From an uncultured Clostridia bacterium (GTDB taxonomy: Bacteria; Bacillota; Clostridia; Christensenellales; Aristaeellaceae), in the NCBI GenBank assembly GCA_945948915.1, contig CAMFCQ010000004.1:1-64000 (forward strand): 64,000 bases of DNA, given 5' to 3'. Below the pieces are notes generated by a model. It saw only the letters and a program-made list of their open reading frames with translations, ran no database searches and was not told where the DNA came from. Position numbers and translations under genes: made by a program. Shown here piece by piece: positions 16,457 to 25,390 of the stretch (position 1 is its first letter; every line of letters starts with the position of its first letter).

Positions 16457-19054
16457 ATGGCGAAGATGACCCCCATGATGCGCCAGTATCTGGACATGAA
16501 GGACAAGTACCCGGGTATGATTCTGTTCTTCCGGCTTGGCGACTTCTACGAGATGTTCTTTGAGGACGCCAAGCTCGTTTCCCGGGAGCTAGAGCTGACG
16601 CTGACGGGGAAAAGCTGCGGACTGGATGAGCGCGCGCCGATGTGCGGTGTGCCGTTTCACAGTGCAGAGACGTATATCAACCGCCTGATCGAGAAGGGCT
16701 ATAAGGTCGCCATCTGCGAACAGATGGAGGACCCTGCGACGACCAAGGGTCTGGTCAAGCGGGACGTCATCCGTGTGGTGACGCCAGGAACGGTCATTGA
16801 GCAGTCCATGCTCGAGGACCGCCGCAACAGCTACCTGCTGTCCGTCTGCATGGACGGCAGCAAGGCAGGACTGGCCTTTGCCGACGTTTCGACGGGCGAA
16901 TTCAGCGTCTATGAGATCGACAAGGCAAGCGTTCGCCTGCAGGACGAGCTGGCGCGCATTACGCCCAAGGAGATCATCGCCAACAGTGAACTGCCGGCCG
17001 GGGCTACGTCCCTGCTTTACAGCATCGAAAACAGCGTGAATTTCCAATTTGTCAAGGCCAGGAACGCGCTGATGGAGCATTTCAAGGTGCAGTCTCTGGA
17101 AGCGCTTGGCCTGGACGGGCTGAAGCTGGGCGTTCGTGCGGCGGGCGCGCTGATGAAGTACCTGCAGGAGACGCAGAAGAATGCGCTGGAGCACATTACC
17201 AGCATCTCCCAGTACCATGACAAGCGGTTCATGATGCTCGACCACACGGCGCGGCGCAACCTGGAGCTGACGGAAACCATGCGCTCGCGGTCTAAGCAGG
17301 GGACGCTGCTCGGCGTACTGGATTACACCTGCACGGCGATGGGCGGCCGCATGCTGCGCAGCTTTATCGAGCAGCCGCTGGCGGTAAAAGAGGACATCGA
17401 CCGCAGACTTGATGCGGTGGAGATGCTGCAAAGATCGGACATGACCGCCGATTTGCTTCGCGAGGAGCTGACGCAGGTCTATGACGTGGAGCGCCTGCTC
17501 AGCCGCATTTCCTATCGGAGCATCAACGCCAAGGATTGTCTGGCGCTGCGCGACTCGCTGTCGCATGTGCCGGCGATCCATGAAGCGGTCAGGAGTCTGG
17601 ATCCCACGGGCATGCTCGGCGAGCTGCTTGACCAGCTGACGCCGCTTGACGATGTGGTGGATCTGCTTACCAGGGCGATCAATCCGGACGCGCCGATGCT
17701 CATGAGCGATGGTCACTTCATTCGCGACGGCTACAATGCTGAGCTGGACAAGCTGCGCGAGGCCTCTGCGCACGGCAAGCAGTGGATTGCTGACCTGGAG
17801 GCGAAGGAACGCGAGCTGACCAAGATCAAAAACCTGAAGATTCAGTACAACAAGGTCTTCGGCTACTACATCGAGGTCACCAAGTCGAATTACGATCAGG
17901 TGCCGTACCGCTATACCCGCAAGCAGACGCTGGCCAACTGCGAGCGCTACATGACCCCTGAGCTGCACGAGATTGAGGAGACCGTTCTGGGCGCGCAGGA
18001 GAAATCTGTTCGTCTGGAGCAGGGGCTCTTTATCGAGATTCGTGACTTCCTGTCCGCGCAGATTCCGCGCATTCAGCGGACAGCCGTGGGCCTCAAGACG
18101 CTTGACGCGCTGCTGTCCCTGGCGATTGCTGCCGTCCGCAACCATTACGTCCGCCCGGAAATCACGACGGATGGCGTGATTGACATTGAAAACGGCCGTC
18201 ATCCGGTCGTGGAAGCGGGTATGCATGGCGACGAGCTGTTTGTGCCCAACAGCACGCTGATGGATGAAAACGACAACCGCATGCTGATTGTCACCGGCCC
18301 GAACATGGCCGGCAAGAGCACCTACATGCGGCAGGTGGCGCTCATCACGCTGATGGCGCACATGGGCAGCTTTGTCCCGGCGGACAGCGCAAGAATCGGC
18401 ATTGTTGACCGCATCTTTACGCGTGTGGGCGCGTCGGATGATCTGGCAAGCGGACAATCGACGTTCATGGTGGAAATGAACGAGATGGCGCACATTCTGC
18501 GCAGCGCGACGGCGCACTCGCTCATCATTCTCGATGAAATTGGACGCGGCACGAGCACGTTTGACGGCCTGAGCATCGCCTGGGCTGTGGTCGAGTATCT
18601 GGTGGATCAACAAAAAATCGGCGCGAAGACGCTCTTTGCCACGCATTATCACGAGCTCAGCGAGCTGGAGGGCCGTCTGCCCGGCGTGGTCAACTACCGC
18701 ATCAGCGTCAAGGAGCACGGCGAGGATGTCATCTTCCTGCGCAAGATCGAGCGCGGCGGCGCGGACAAGAGCTTCGGCATCCACGTGGCGCATCTGGCCG
18801 GACTGCCCAGGCCCGTCATCATGCGCGCGCACGAGATTCTGGCACGCCTTGAAACCAACGACGTGAACCAGACGAGCATTGGACAGAACATTCTGGGCGA
18901 TGAACTGGAGAAGAAGCCCAAGCAGGTCAATCTCTTTGAAGCGCCCGCCATGGATCTGGTGGAAGAAATCAGGGCGCTTGACGTCATGGCGATGACGCCG
19001 ATTGAGGCGCTCAACACGCTCTTTACGCTGCGCGAAAAGGCGCGACGCGCATGA
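16457..19054 (+). CDS. mutS: DNA mismatch repair protein MutS
   Basis: An 865-aa mismatch-recognition ATPase of normal length. The N-terminal mismatch-binding domain has the Phe-x-Glu motif in FFRLGDFYEMFFEDA (about 23-37). Connector, lever and clamp regions follow, then the ATPase with Walker A GPNMAGKSTYMRQ near 614-626, the signature stretch ASDDLASGQSTFMVEM, Walker B LIILDEIGRGTSTFDG and the FATHYHEL switch. ATG 16457 follows GGAGG. It overlaps or abuts mutL; the two act together in post-replicative repair. Confidence 0.97.
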   Translation: MAKMTPMMRQYLDMKDKYPGMILFFRLGDFYEMFFEDAKLVSRELELTLTGKSCGLDERAPMCGVPFHSAETYINRLIEKGYKVAICEQMEDPATTKGLVKRDVIRVVTPGTVIEQSMLEDRRNSYLLSVCMDGSKAGLAFADVSTGEFSVYEIDKASVRLQDELARITPKEIIANSELPAGATSLLYSIENSVNFQFVKARNALMEHFKVQSLEALGLDGLKLGVRAAGALMKYLQETQKNALEHITSISQYHDKRFMMLDHTARRNLELTETMRSRSKQGTLLGVLDYTCTAMGGRMLRSFIEQPLAVKEDIDRRLDAVEMLQRSDMTADLLREELTQVYDVERLLSRISYRSINAKDCLALRDSLSHVPAIHEAVRSLDPTGMLGELLDQLTPLDDVVDLLTRAINPDAPMLMSDGHFIRDGYNAELDKLREASAHGKQWIADLEAKERELTKIKNLKIQYNKVFGYYIEVTKSNYDQVPYRYTRKQTLANCERYMTPELHEIEETVLGAQEKSVRLEQGLFIEIRDFLSAQIPRIQRTAVGLKTLDALLSLAIAAVRNHYVRPEITTDGVIDIENGRHPVVEAGMHGDELFVPNSTLMDENDNRMLIVTGPNMAGKSTYMRQVALITLMAHMGSFVPADSARIGIVDRIFTRVGASDDLASGQSTFMVEMNEMAHILRSATAHSLIILDEIGRGTSTFDGLSIAWAVVEYLVDQQKIGAKTLFATHYHELSELEGRLPGVVNYRISVKEHGEDVIFLRKIERGGADKSFGIHVAHLAGLPRPVIMRAHEILARLETNDVNQTSIGQNILGDELEKKPKQVNLFEAPAMDLVEEIRALDVMAMTPIEALNTLFTLREKARRA

Positions 19055-19086
19055 ATAAACCAATAAACGGGAAAGGAGATGCCACA

Positions 19087-21204
19087 GTGGAAGACAGACC
19101 GATTATTCGCCTGAACGAGGAGATCATCGGCAAGATCGCAGCCGGCGAGGTTGTCGAGAGCCCGGCTTCCGCGATCAAGGAGCTGGTGGAAAACAGCCTT
19201 GACGCGGGCGCGACATGCGTGACGGTGGAAATCCGCGACGGCGGCATTTCCTATCTGCGTGTGACCGACAATGGTCGGGGCATTCCCAGCCGCGACGTCC
19301 GTCTGGCGTTTGAGCGCCATGCGACGAGCAAAATCCGCAAATCCGAGGATTTGTTTGATTTGCACACGCTTGGCTTCCGGGGTGAGGCGCTGGCATCGAT
19401 TGCTGCGGTCAGCAAGCTGGTGCTCACGACGCGCCACGCGGGTGAGGAAACCGGCACGCGCGCCGTCAACGAGGGCGGCGTGATCAGGAGCATCGGCGAA
19501 GCGGCCAGCCCGCAGGGCACGACGATTGTCGCGCGGGAGCTGTTTTACAATACGCCGGTGCGGCTCAAGTTTCTCAAAAAGCCGGTGACAGAAGCAGCGC
19601 GCGTGGCGGAGGTCATCGCGCGCATGATTCTGGCGCACCCGGAGATTTCCTTCAGGCTCATCCATAACGGCAAGCAGGTCTACACCAGCTCCGGCAACGG
19701 GGATCTGCGCAGCGCAGTCTTCTGCCTGTACGGGCGCGAGACAGCCAATGCCATGACGCCGGTTCACTCGGAGGGCGCCGTATCGGTGACGGGCCTGGTT
19801 GGCGTGGGCCCGCAGGCGCGCGCCAACCGCACAAGGCAGACGTTTATCGTCAATGGCCGCACTATCCGCAGCGCGCTGCTGACGCAGGCGCTTGAGGACG
19901 GCTGCCGCGAGCGCGTGACGGTCGGACACTATCCCATCTGCGTGCTGAACGTGCAGATGCCGGTTGGCATGGTGGATGTCAACGTACACCCCAACAAGCT
20001 GGAGGTTCGCTTCAGCGACGAGAACCTGATGTATCAGGCTGTCAAAGGGGCGATCGTGGACAGCTTCACCGTCTCTCCGCTGGAGAGCGCGCCGAGAATG
20101 ACGCTGGTCAGCGAGCCGGAGCGAGCTGTGACGGGCACGGTGCGCGTCATCGATACGGAGACTGAGGGCGGCATCGAGCAGGCGAAGCGGGAGAGCCGCA
20201 CAGAAGACCCAAATGCCGCAGATTCCAAAAAGCCTGAGGTCAAGGTTCACGTGATCAGCGTTACGCCGGAAAAAAAGATTCCGGAGTCCGTAGAATACAG
20301 CGCTGTTGAGAAGTCGGCTTCGCGTCCGACACCGAACCAGCAGGCGGCGTTTTCTTCCTTTGTGACGCAGTACTTCGGCGGCGCGGCGCAGCGCACGAGC
20401 ACACTGCATGAATCGGTCATCACAGGCCGGACAGAGGAGATTTCGGTCAGACAGCCTGTACAGTCCGATGCGGTGCAAAGCCAATCTGCCGACCCGGCAC
20501 CGCAGCAGAGCGCGCCGAAGCCGGAGCCTTTGCCCGAGATGAAGACGCGTATTCCGGAGGAAAAGACGGAGCCTGTGCAGGAGAATCTGCTGCCGGATCC
20601 GCCGCAGCAGGATCTTGGCCCGGCGCTTGAAGGATACAGCATGGTGGGCGTTGCATTTGACACCTACATCATCCTGCAGAACGACAAACAGCTGCTTTTG
20701 ATCGATCAGCACGCGGCCCATGAGCGCATTCTGTATGAGAAGCTGATGCGCGAGATCGACGCGGGCGTCGGCTCACAGATGCTGATGGTAGCCCAGGTGG
20801 TCCAGGTGACGCCGCAGGACGCGGCCAAGATTGAAACCTATGCGGAGGAAATCAAGGCAGCAGGCTTTGAGATTGAGCCGTTCGGCGACAACGCGTATCA
20901 GATTCGCGCGGTGCCCAATGTGCTGGGCATGCCGCAGAGCCGGAGTGCTTTTCTGGAGATGGTCGATCACCTGGGCGAGCTTCGCGTGCTCTCCACGCAG
21001 CAGAAGCGCCGCGACGCAATTCTGCAGATGGCCTGCAAAAAGGCGATCAAGGGCGGAGATAAGCTCACGATGGACGAGATTCGTCCGCTGCTCGCGGATA
21101 TGCTCGCCAGCAGCGCGCCGCCGACCTGCCCGCACGGCAGGCCTCTGGTTGTCGCGCTGAGCAGGAGCGAGATTGAAAAGCGCTTCAGGCGCATCAACAA
21201 CTGA
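19087..21204 (+). CDS. mutL: DNA mismatch repair protein MutL
   Basis: The best start is GTG 19087, 8 bases after AAAGGAG, giving 705 aa that begin MEDRPIIRLNEEIIGKIAAG. An ATG at 19051 overlapping the mutS stop would add 12 residues and is less likely. The N-terminal GHKL ATPase (about 1-330) shows GEVVESPASAIKELVENSLD, DNGRGI and LHTLGFRGEAL. A long low-complexity linker (about 335-510) leads to the C-terminal dimer and endonuclease domain, with DQHAAHERILYEK (DQHAX2EX4E nicking site) and CPHGRPLVV. It should therefore nick DNA itself, as expected in a bacterium without MutH. Confidence 0.95.
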   Translation: MEDRPIIRLNEEIIGKIAAGEVVESPASAIKELVENSLDAGATCVTVEIRDGGISYLRVTDNGRGIPSRDVRLAFERHATSKIRKSEDLFDLHTLGFRGEALASIAAVSKLVLTTRHAGEETGTRAVNEGGVIRSIGEAASPQGTTIVARELFYNTPVRLKFLKKPVTEAARVAEVIARMILAHPEISFRLIHNGKQVYTSSGNGDLRSAVFCLYGRETANAMTPVHSEGAVSVTGLVGVGPQARANRTRQTFIVNGRTIRSALLTQALEDGCRERVTVGHYPICVLNVQMPVGMVDVNVHPNKLEVRFSDENLMYQAVKGAIVDSFTVSPLESAPRMTLVSEPERAVTGTVRVIDTETEGGIEQAKRESRTEDPNAADSKKPEVKVHVISVTPEKKIPESVEYSAVEKSASRPTPNQQAAFSSFVTQYFGGAAQRTSTLHESVITGRTEEISVRQPVQSDAVQSQSADPAPQQSAPKPEPLPEMKTRIPEEKTEPVQENLLPDPPQQDLGPALEGYSMVGVAFDTYIILQNDKQLLLIDQHAAHERILYEKLMREIDAGVGSQMLMVAQVVQVTPQDAAKIETYAEEIKAAGFEIEPFGDNAYQIRAVPNVLGMPQSRSAFLEMVDHLGELRVLSTQQKRRDAILQMACKKAIKGGDKLTMDEIRPLLADMLASSAPPTCPHGRPLVVALSRSEIEKRFRRINN

Positions 21205-21222
21205 TTGAGTGGGAGGTACAGG

Positions 21223-22173
21223 GTGAAACCGGTTGTACTGGCGCTCGTTGGTCCCACGGGATCGGGCAAGACCAAGACGGCAATCCGTATCTGTCAGGCG
21301 CTTGACGCGGAAATCGTCTCCATGGATTCCATGCAGGTGTACCGGGGCATGGACATCGGCACTGCGAAGCCCACGAAGGAAGAACAATCCGCTGCGCTGC
21401 ATCATATGATCGACGTCGTGGAGCCGGATCAGATGTTCACGGTTTCGATGTACAGGGAGATGGCCTGCAAGGCGATTGACGATATCGTGGCGCGGGGAAA
21501 GGTGCCGCTGATGGTCGGCGGAACAGGTCTGTATCTTCAGGCGATCAGCTATGAGATGAGCTTGGGCGAAAACGGAGCGAACAATGCGCTGCGCGAATCG
21601 CTTCAGCGAATCGCCGGAGAAAAGGACGGACCGCAGCGGCTGCATGAGCGGCTTGCGCAGGTTGATCCGGCCAGCGCTGAAAAGCTGCATCCCAACGATA
21701 TACGCCGCGTGATCCGCGCGCTGGAGATCTACGAGACCTCGGGCAGGGCGAAGAGCGAGCAGGCGGATAAGCAGCACAAGGAAGGGCCGTATCATGTGCT
21801 GGTGTATGGGCTTTCGCTTCCGCGGGAGCAGATGTACGACAGAATCAACGCGCGCGTGGATGAGATGGTTAAAAGCGGTCTGATCGAAGAGGTCAAGGGG
21901 CTGCTTGAGCACGGCATTGAGCCAAAGCCGGAAGGCGGCGCGATGCAGGCGATCGGCTACAAGGAGATTGTCAGCGCGCTGCGCGGAGAAATGACGATGG
22001 AACGGGCGATTGACCTGATCAAGCAGGGATCGCGCCGATACGCCAAACGCCAATGGACGTGGTTTAGGCACGATCCGAGGACAAAGTGGTTTGATTGGAC
22101 GGCATACGAAAGTGAGTCCGCGCTGATTGACGATCTGCTTTGTCAGATCCGCGAGGATATTCGAAATCCATAG
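21223..22173 (+). CDS. miaA: tRNA dimethylallyltransferase
   Basis: This enzyme adds the isopentenyl group to A37 of tRNA, making the substrate for MiaB (14.6 kb). It has 316 aa from GTG 21223, 6 bases after GGGAGG. The P-loop is LVGPTGSGKT (about 8-17), followed by SMDSMQVYRGMDIGTAKP and HHMIDVVEPDQMFTV, all typical of MiaA. GGTGLYLQAI and the tRNA-contacting region near 205-260 are also present. It lies 18 bases after mutL and ends the mutS-mutL-miaA run, closed by a terminator. Confidence 0.95.
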   Translation: MKPVVLALVGPTGSGKTKTAIRICQALDAEIVSMDSMQVYRGMDIGTAKPTKEEQSAALHHMIDVVEPDQMFTVSMYREMACKAIDDIVARGKVPLMVGGTGLYLQAISYEMSLGENGANNALRESLQRIAGEKDGPQRLHERLAQVDPASAEKLHPNDIRRVIRALEIYETSGRAKSEQADKQHKEGPYHVLVYGLSLPREQMYDRINARVDEMVKSGLIEEVKGLLEHGIEPKPEGGAMQAIGYKEIVSALRGEMTMERAIDLIKQGSRRYAKRQWTWFRHDPRTKWFDWTAYESESALIDDLLCQIREDIRNP

Positions 22174-22178
22174 AACAG

Positions 22179-22216
22179 ACCGGCGGTTTGCGCAATGTGG
22201 CAAACCGTCGGTTTTG
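22179..22216 (+). terminator. Rho-independent terminator after miaA
   Basis: ACCGGCGGTTTGC and GCAAACCGTCGGT pair around a short loop, followed by TTTTG. Confidence 0.8.
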
Positions 22217-22229
22217 CCTTGTCGGCACT

Positions 22230-22258
22230 GAACATCTGTTTGTCAGGCGACATAGAAT
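22230..22258 (+). promoter_or_regulatory. Possible sporulation (sigma-E/K-like) promoter
   Basis: CATAGAAT at 22251 is close to the mother-cell -10 consensus (CATACAxT for sigma-E, CATAnnnTA for sigma-K). GAACATCT lies 14 bases upstream and weakly resembles a sigma-E -35. No sigma-A boxes with proper spacing are seen before the Cys-rich gene. This is inference from a short match. Confidence 0.35.
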
Positions 22259-22300
22259 GAACCGGACTCATGAATGATGAGGAAGGAAAGGAGGCTCAGC

Positions 22301-22864
22301 ATGCAGCATGGTTCGCTTCACGCAGGCTGCGGCTTTCGTCGGCAGCAGCCGGATGGGCACGGCTGCCGTAAGCCGTGCTGCGGATATATTCTCGAGGAGA
22401 TACACAGCCATCAGCAGGAGCGCTGCTGCTTTCGAGGTATGTTGGAAATCTGCGGGCTGCCGGCCCGTCTTGTTCTGCCGTTGACGCTGTGCAGTGTCGA
22501 TGTGGTGTGCATTTCCCCGCAATGCGCAGGGGACTGCCGTACATTTTGCTTAACGCTGCGCTGCGAAGTCGCTGACTGCCGTGGGTGCCGCGCGAATGGT
22601 GAAGCCTTTATGAGCGTCGCGCCTGGGCATGTGCCCGACTGCTGCGATGGAAACCTGCATCTGGGCGCGGAGATTGACGTGCAGGAGGCGCGATTCTGCG
22701 CGCCGTCAGGCTTTGCGGTGTGCGCAGATGTCTGTTTGACGATGGTGATCACCGGCGCCGGACGGATGCTCAGACAACAGCCCTGCGCGCCCAAATGCCT
22801 GTTCCCGCCGCTGTATCCTGCGCCTGCCTGTGCCGGAAGAGGAAAAAATACGGATTATTTCTGA
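22301..22864 (+). CDS. Cysteine-rich protein of unknown function
   Basis: A 187-aa frame starting at ATG 22301 directly after AAGGAGG. I count 23 cysteines (about 12 percent), including three CC pairs and runs such as CRGCRANG, plus many His and Arg. There is no signal peptide or membrane helix and I recognise no family. Such composition occurs in metal-binding proteins and in cross-linked spore coat or crust proteins. The possible sigma-E/K-like promoter upstream and isolation between terminators favour the coat idea, weakly. Strong ribosome site and lack of an overlapping gene support it as real. Confidence 0.6.
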   Translation: MQHGSLHAGCGFRRQQPDGHGCRKPCCGYILEEIHSHQQERCCFRGMLEICGLPARLVLPLTLCSVDVVCISPQCAGDCRTFCLTLRCEVADCRGCRANGEAFMSVAPGHVPDCCDGNLHLGAEIDVQEARFCAPSGFAVCADVCLTMVITGAGRMLRQQPCAPKCLFPPLYPAPACAGRGKNTDYF

Positions 22865-22892
22865 ATTCGGCGCTCGAAAATTCGCAAAAAGC

Positions 22893-22921
22893 TTGAAGAA
22901 AGGCAGAAAATAGGGTAGAAT
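22893..22921 (+). promoter_or_regulatory. Sigma-A promoter for xpt
   Basis: TTGAAG at 22893 and TAGAAT at 22916 are 17 bases apart. Only 42 bases separate the -10 box from the start, too few for a purine riboswitch. Confidence 0.75.
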
Positions 22922-22963
22922 ATAGATCAATTTATTCTCAAGAGGAAAGGGTCAGAAACAGCT

Positions 22964-23536
22964 ATGCAAAAGTTGAAGGATGCGATCCTTGAAAAGGGAA
23001 AAGCAATCAATCAGGATGTTCTGCTTGTCGATTCCTTTTTGAATCATCAGGTTGACGTGAAGCTGATGCAGCAGGTCGGCGAAGCGTTTGCGGAATACTT
23101 TAAGGACCGCGGCATTTCTCGCGTCATCACCATCGAAAGCTCCGGTATTGCGCCTGCATCGTTCACGGCGCTCGCCATGGGGCTTCCGCTTGTGATTATG
23201 AAAAAGCAGACCTCCAGGATTATGACGGGCGATATCCTGCAGACCACGGTTCGTTCCTTCACCAAGGGCACCAGCTATGAGCTGACGATCAAGCGCGAAT
23301 TCCTCGTTCCCGGTGAGAAGGTGCTTCTGATCGATGACTTCCTGGCCAGCGGCGAGGCGGCGTTTGGCATGCTGCGTCTGGCGAAGGAAGCGAACATCGA
23401 GGTGGCAGGCATCGGCATCGTCATCGAAAAGGCGTTTCAGGCGGGACATCAGCGCCTGATCGAAGAGGGCATCGACGTGTATTCGCTTGCCCGCGTCAAG
23501 TCCATGTCTGAGAATCACATTGAATTCGTCGATTGA
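22964..23536 (+). CDS. xpt: Xanthine phosphoribosyltransferase
   Basis: A purine salvage enzyme joining xanthine and PRPP to make XMP. It has 190 aa, the normal length. The PRPP-binding loop is VLLIDDFLASGEA (about 122-134). Other family stretches are INQDVLLVDSFLNHQVDV near the N-terminus, ESSGIAPA and MKKQTSRIMTGDI. ATG 22964 follows AGGAAAGGG. In Bacillus xpt is under a guanine riboswitch and paired with pbuX; here neither is seen, and the gene stands alone with its own promoter and terminator. Confidence 0.93.
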   Translation: MQKLKDAILEKGKAINQDVLLVDSFLNHQVDVKLMQQVGEAFAEYFKDRGISRVITIESSGIAPASFTALAMGLPLVIMKKQTSRIMTGDILQTTVRSFTKGTSYELTIKREFLVPGEKVLLIDDFLASGEAAFGMLRLAKEANIEVAGIGIVIEKAFQAGHQRLIEEGIDVYSLARVKSMSENHIEFVD

Positions 23537-23558
23537 TGTCAACAACCTGCACATATTC

Positions 23559-23596
23559 TGCGGTCGGCTTGAAACGCCGGCCGCACTTTTGTCATT
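23559..23596 (+). terminator. Rho-independent terminator of xpt
   Basis: TGCGGTCGGC pairs with GCCGGCCGCA around TTGAAAC, followed by CTTTTG. Confidence 0.85.
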
Positions 23597-23679
23597 CGGA
23601 CGATTCCTCTATCCGTCGGCTTTGGATTCTCGTCGCTTTGACCAAATCTTTGTGAACGGGTGCAAAAACCAAGAGAATG

Positions 23680-23688
23680 TGATATAAT
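23680..23688 (+). promoter_or_regulatory. Extended -10 promoter for the maf-mre cluster
   Basis: TGATATAAT is an extended -10 element 36 bases before the maf start. No convincing -35 box is visible. Confidence 0.6.
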
Positions 23689-23723
23689 AAAACCAAATGA
23701 AGAAAATTCCGGGGGAATGATTT

Positions 23724-24302
23724 GTGAATACGCAGAAGTGCCCGCTGATTCTGGCTTCCGGTTCGCCGCGGAGAAAAGAAATTCTTGACACCATGGGGCT
23801 TTCCTACTGTGTGGATGTGTCCGATGCGGACGAATCGTTTGTGGGGATGCCGGAAGCTATGGTGCTGGAGCTTTCCCGGCGCAAGGCGCAGGCGGTCGCA
23901 CCGAGGCACAGCGAGGCGCTCATTCTCGCCGCAGATACGCTCGTCTATGGCGACGAGGTGCTGGGCAAGCCGCACGATGCCGAAGAGGCCAGGCACATGC
24001 TGGCTGAGCTTTCCGGCAGATGGCACAGCGTATATACCGGCGTGACGATGATGGATACGCGCAGCGGCAGAACGATCAGCCGGGCAGACGTCACGCGTGT
24101 GCATTTTATCGAGATGACGCAGAATGATATCGATGCGTATGTGGCGACCGGCGAACCGCTTGACAAGGCCGGCGCGTACGCCATTCAGGGCCGCGGCGGT
24201 ATGTTTATCGACAGAATCGAAGGCTCGTATTCCAACGTCGTCGGTCTGCCCATGACGCTCGTGCGCAGCATGCTGCTCGAGCTTGATGAAGCGGCAGAGT
24301 AA
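23724..24302 (+). CDS. maf: Maf-family nucleoside triphosphate pyrophosphatase
   Basis: A 192-aa house-cleaning pyrophosphatase that removes non-canonical or modified nucleotides (dTTP/UTP type in relatives). The N-terminus LILASGSPRRKEIL is the family signature. ILAADTLVYGDEVLGKP and AYAIQGRGGMFIDRIEGSYSNVVGLP supply the catalytic Asp and substrate pocket. Start GTG 23724 follows GGGGGAA. As in Bacillus it leads the mreBCD cluster, 37 bases before mreB; Maf has been linked to septum formation there, but no division role can be read from the sequence. Confidence 0.93.
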   Translation: MNTQKCPLILASGSPRRKEILDTMGLSYCVDVSDADESFVGMPEAMVLELSRRKAQAVAPRHSEALILAADTLVYGDEVLGKPHDAEEARHMLAELSGRWHSVYTGVTMMDTRSGRTISRADVTRVHFIEMTQNDIDAYVATGEPLDKAGAYAIQGRGGMFIDRIEGSYSNVVGLPMTLVRSMLLELDEAAE

Positions 24303-24339
24303 GCGCAGATTGGATCATCAGTGATTTCAGGAGAACAGC

Positions 24340-25368
24340 ATGGCATTGTTTCAGCTTGTGACGCCGGATATCGCGGTGGATATCGGCACCAACAACACGC
24401 GGGTGTATGTCAAGGACAAGGGTATCGTGGTCAACGAGCCGTCCGTGGTCATCGTCCGCGGGGATAATTCAAAGAACATCATTGCCGTCGGCGACAGCGC
24501 GGAGGAATTGATCGGCCGCTCCGCCGGCAATGTTCGCATCGTGCATCCGCTGCGCGACGGCGTCATCGTCGATTATGAGATGGCGCAGGTCATGCTTCAC
24601 TATTTTGTGAGCAAGGCCATCGGCAACAGGCACTTCATGCGCCCGCGCATGGTGGTGACGATGCCCGGCGAGGTCAGCAAGGTGGAGCGCCGCGCGGTCA
24701 TCAACGCGATGGAGCGCATCGGCGCCCGGCAGATCTTTGTCGTGGAACAGGCGTTTGCCGCCGCGCTGGGCACCGGATTGCCGGTTTATGATCCGCAGGG
24801 CAGCTTTGTCGTGGACATCGGCGGCGGCACAACGGAGGTCGCGCTGGTGTCCATGGGCGGTATCGTTCTGTCCCATTCCGTCCGTGTAGCAGGCAACAAG
24901 ATTGACGATGCGATATCCGGCTATCTCAAAAAGCAGCACGCCATTCTGGTAACTGATCGCGTGGCCGAGCAGCTCAAGCTCGATCTGGCCGACGTCAGGA
25001 CAATCGAAAGCCCGGAGCACATCGCCGTGGTTCGCGGGCGCGACATTGCCACCGGCATGCCGCTGACGGTCGATGTCAACATGGCCAAGGTGAGCGAAGC
25101 GATTCGTGAGCCGCTCAAGGAGATCGTTGCGGCGATCAAGTGGGTGCTGGGGCGCATCCCGCCGGAATTTGCCGCGGATATCCTGCAGAACGGCATTTTT
25201 CTGACCGGCGGTTCCGCAGCGCTGCCCAACCTCGATTCCATGATTGCGTCGGAGTTTGGCGTTCCGGTTTCCGTGGCCAGGGACGCAGGCGAGTGCACGA
25301 CGCTCGGCGCTGGATATATGACGGATCACTTTGATATGCTCGGCGGCGCCGGAAAAGACAACGGTTGA
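24340..25368 (+). CDS. mreB: Rod-shape-determining actin homologue MreB
   Basis: A 342-aa actin-fold ATPase that forms membrane-bound filaments guiding lateral wall synthesis. The phosphate-1 loop is DIAVDIGTNNTRVYVKDKG (about 10-28), phosphate-2 is FVVDIGGGTTEVA (about 158-170) and the adenosine motif is GIFLTGGSAALPNL (about 287-300). The N-terminal MALFQLVTPDIA could form a short membrane-binding helix. ATG 24340 follows CAGGAG. It is followed by mreC and mreD, encoding its membrane partners. Confidence 0.95.
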   Translation: MALFQLVTPDIAVDIGTNNTRVYVKDKGIVVNEPSVVIVRGDNSKNIIAVGDSAEELIGRSAGNVRIVHPLRDGVIVDYEMAQVMLHYFVSKAIGNRHFMRPRMVVTMPGEVSKVERRAVINAMERIGARQIFVVEQAFAAALGTGLPVYDPQGSFVVDIGGGTTEVALVSMGGIVLSHSVRVAGNKIDDAISGYLKKQHAILVTDRVAEQLKLDLADVRTIESPEHIAVVRGRDIATGMPLTVDVNMAKVSEAIREPLKEIVAAIKWVLGRIPPEFAADILQNGIFLTGGSAALPNLDSMIASEFGVPVSVARDAGECTTLGAGYMTDHFDMLGGAGKDNG

Positions 25369-25390
25369 CTGCCTGAAGGAATGACAATCG

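Noticed and set aside
16589-19063. Minus-strand open frame of 824 codons opposite mutS.
   Set aside because: It mirrors the mutS coding frame and has no family features; the same holds for those opposite mutL (18694-20721), PBP2 (27116-29296) and the NupP-like gene (62245-63390).
22865-22963. A purine riboswitch was looked for before xpt.
   Set aside because: Only about 42 bases lie between the -10 box and the start, and no aptamer core is visible.
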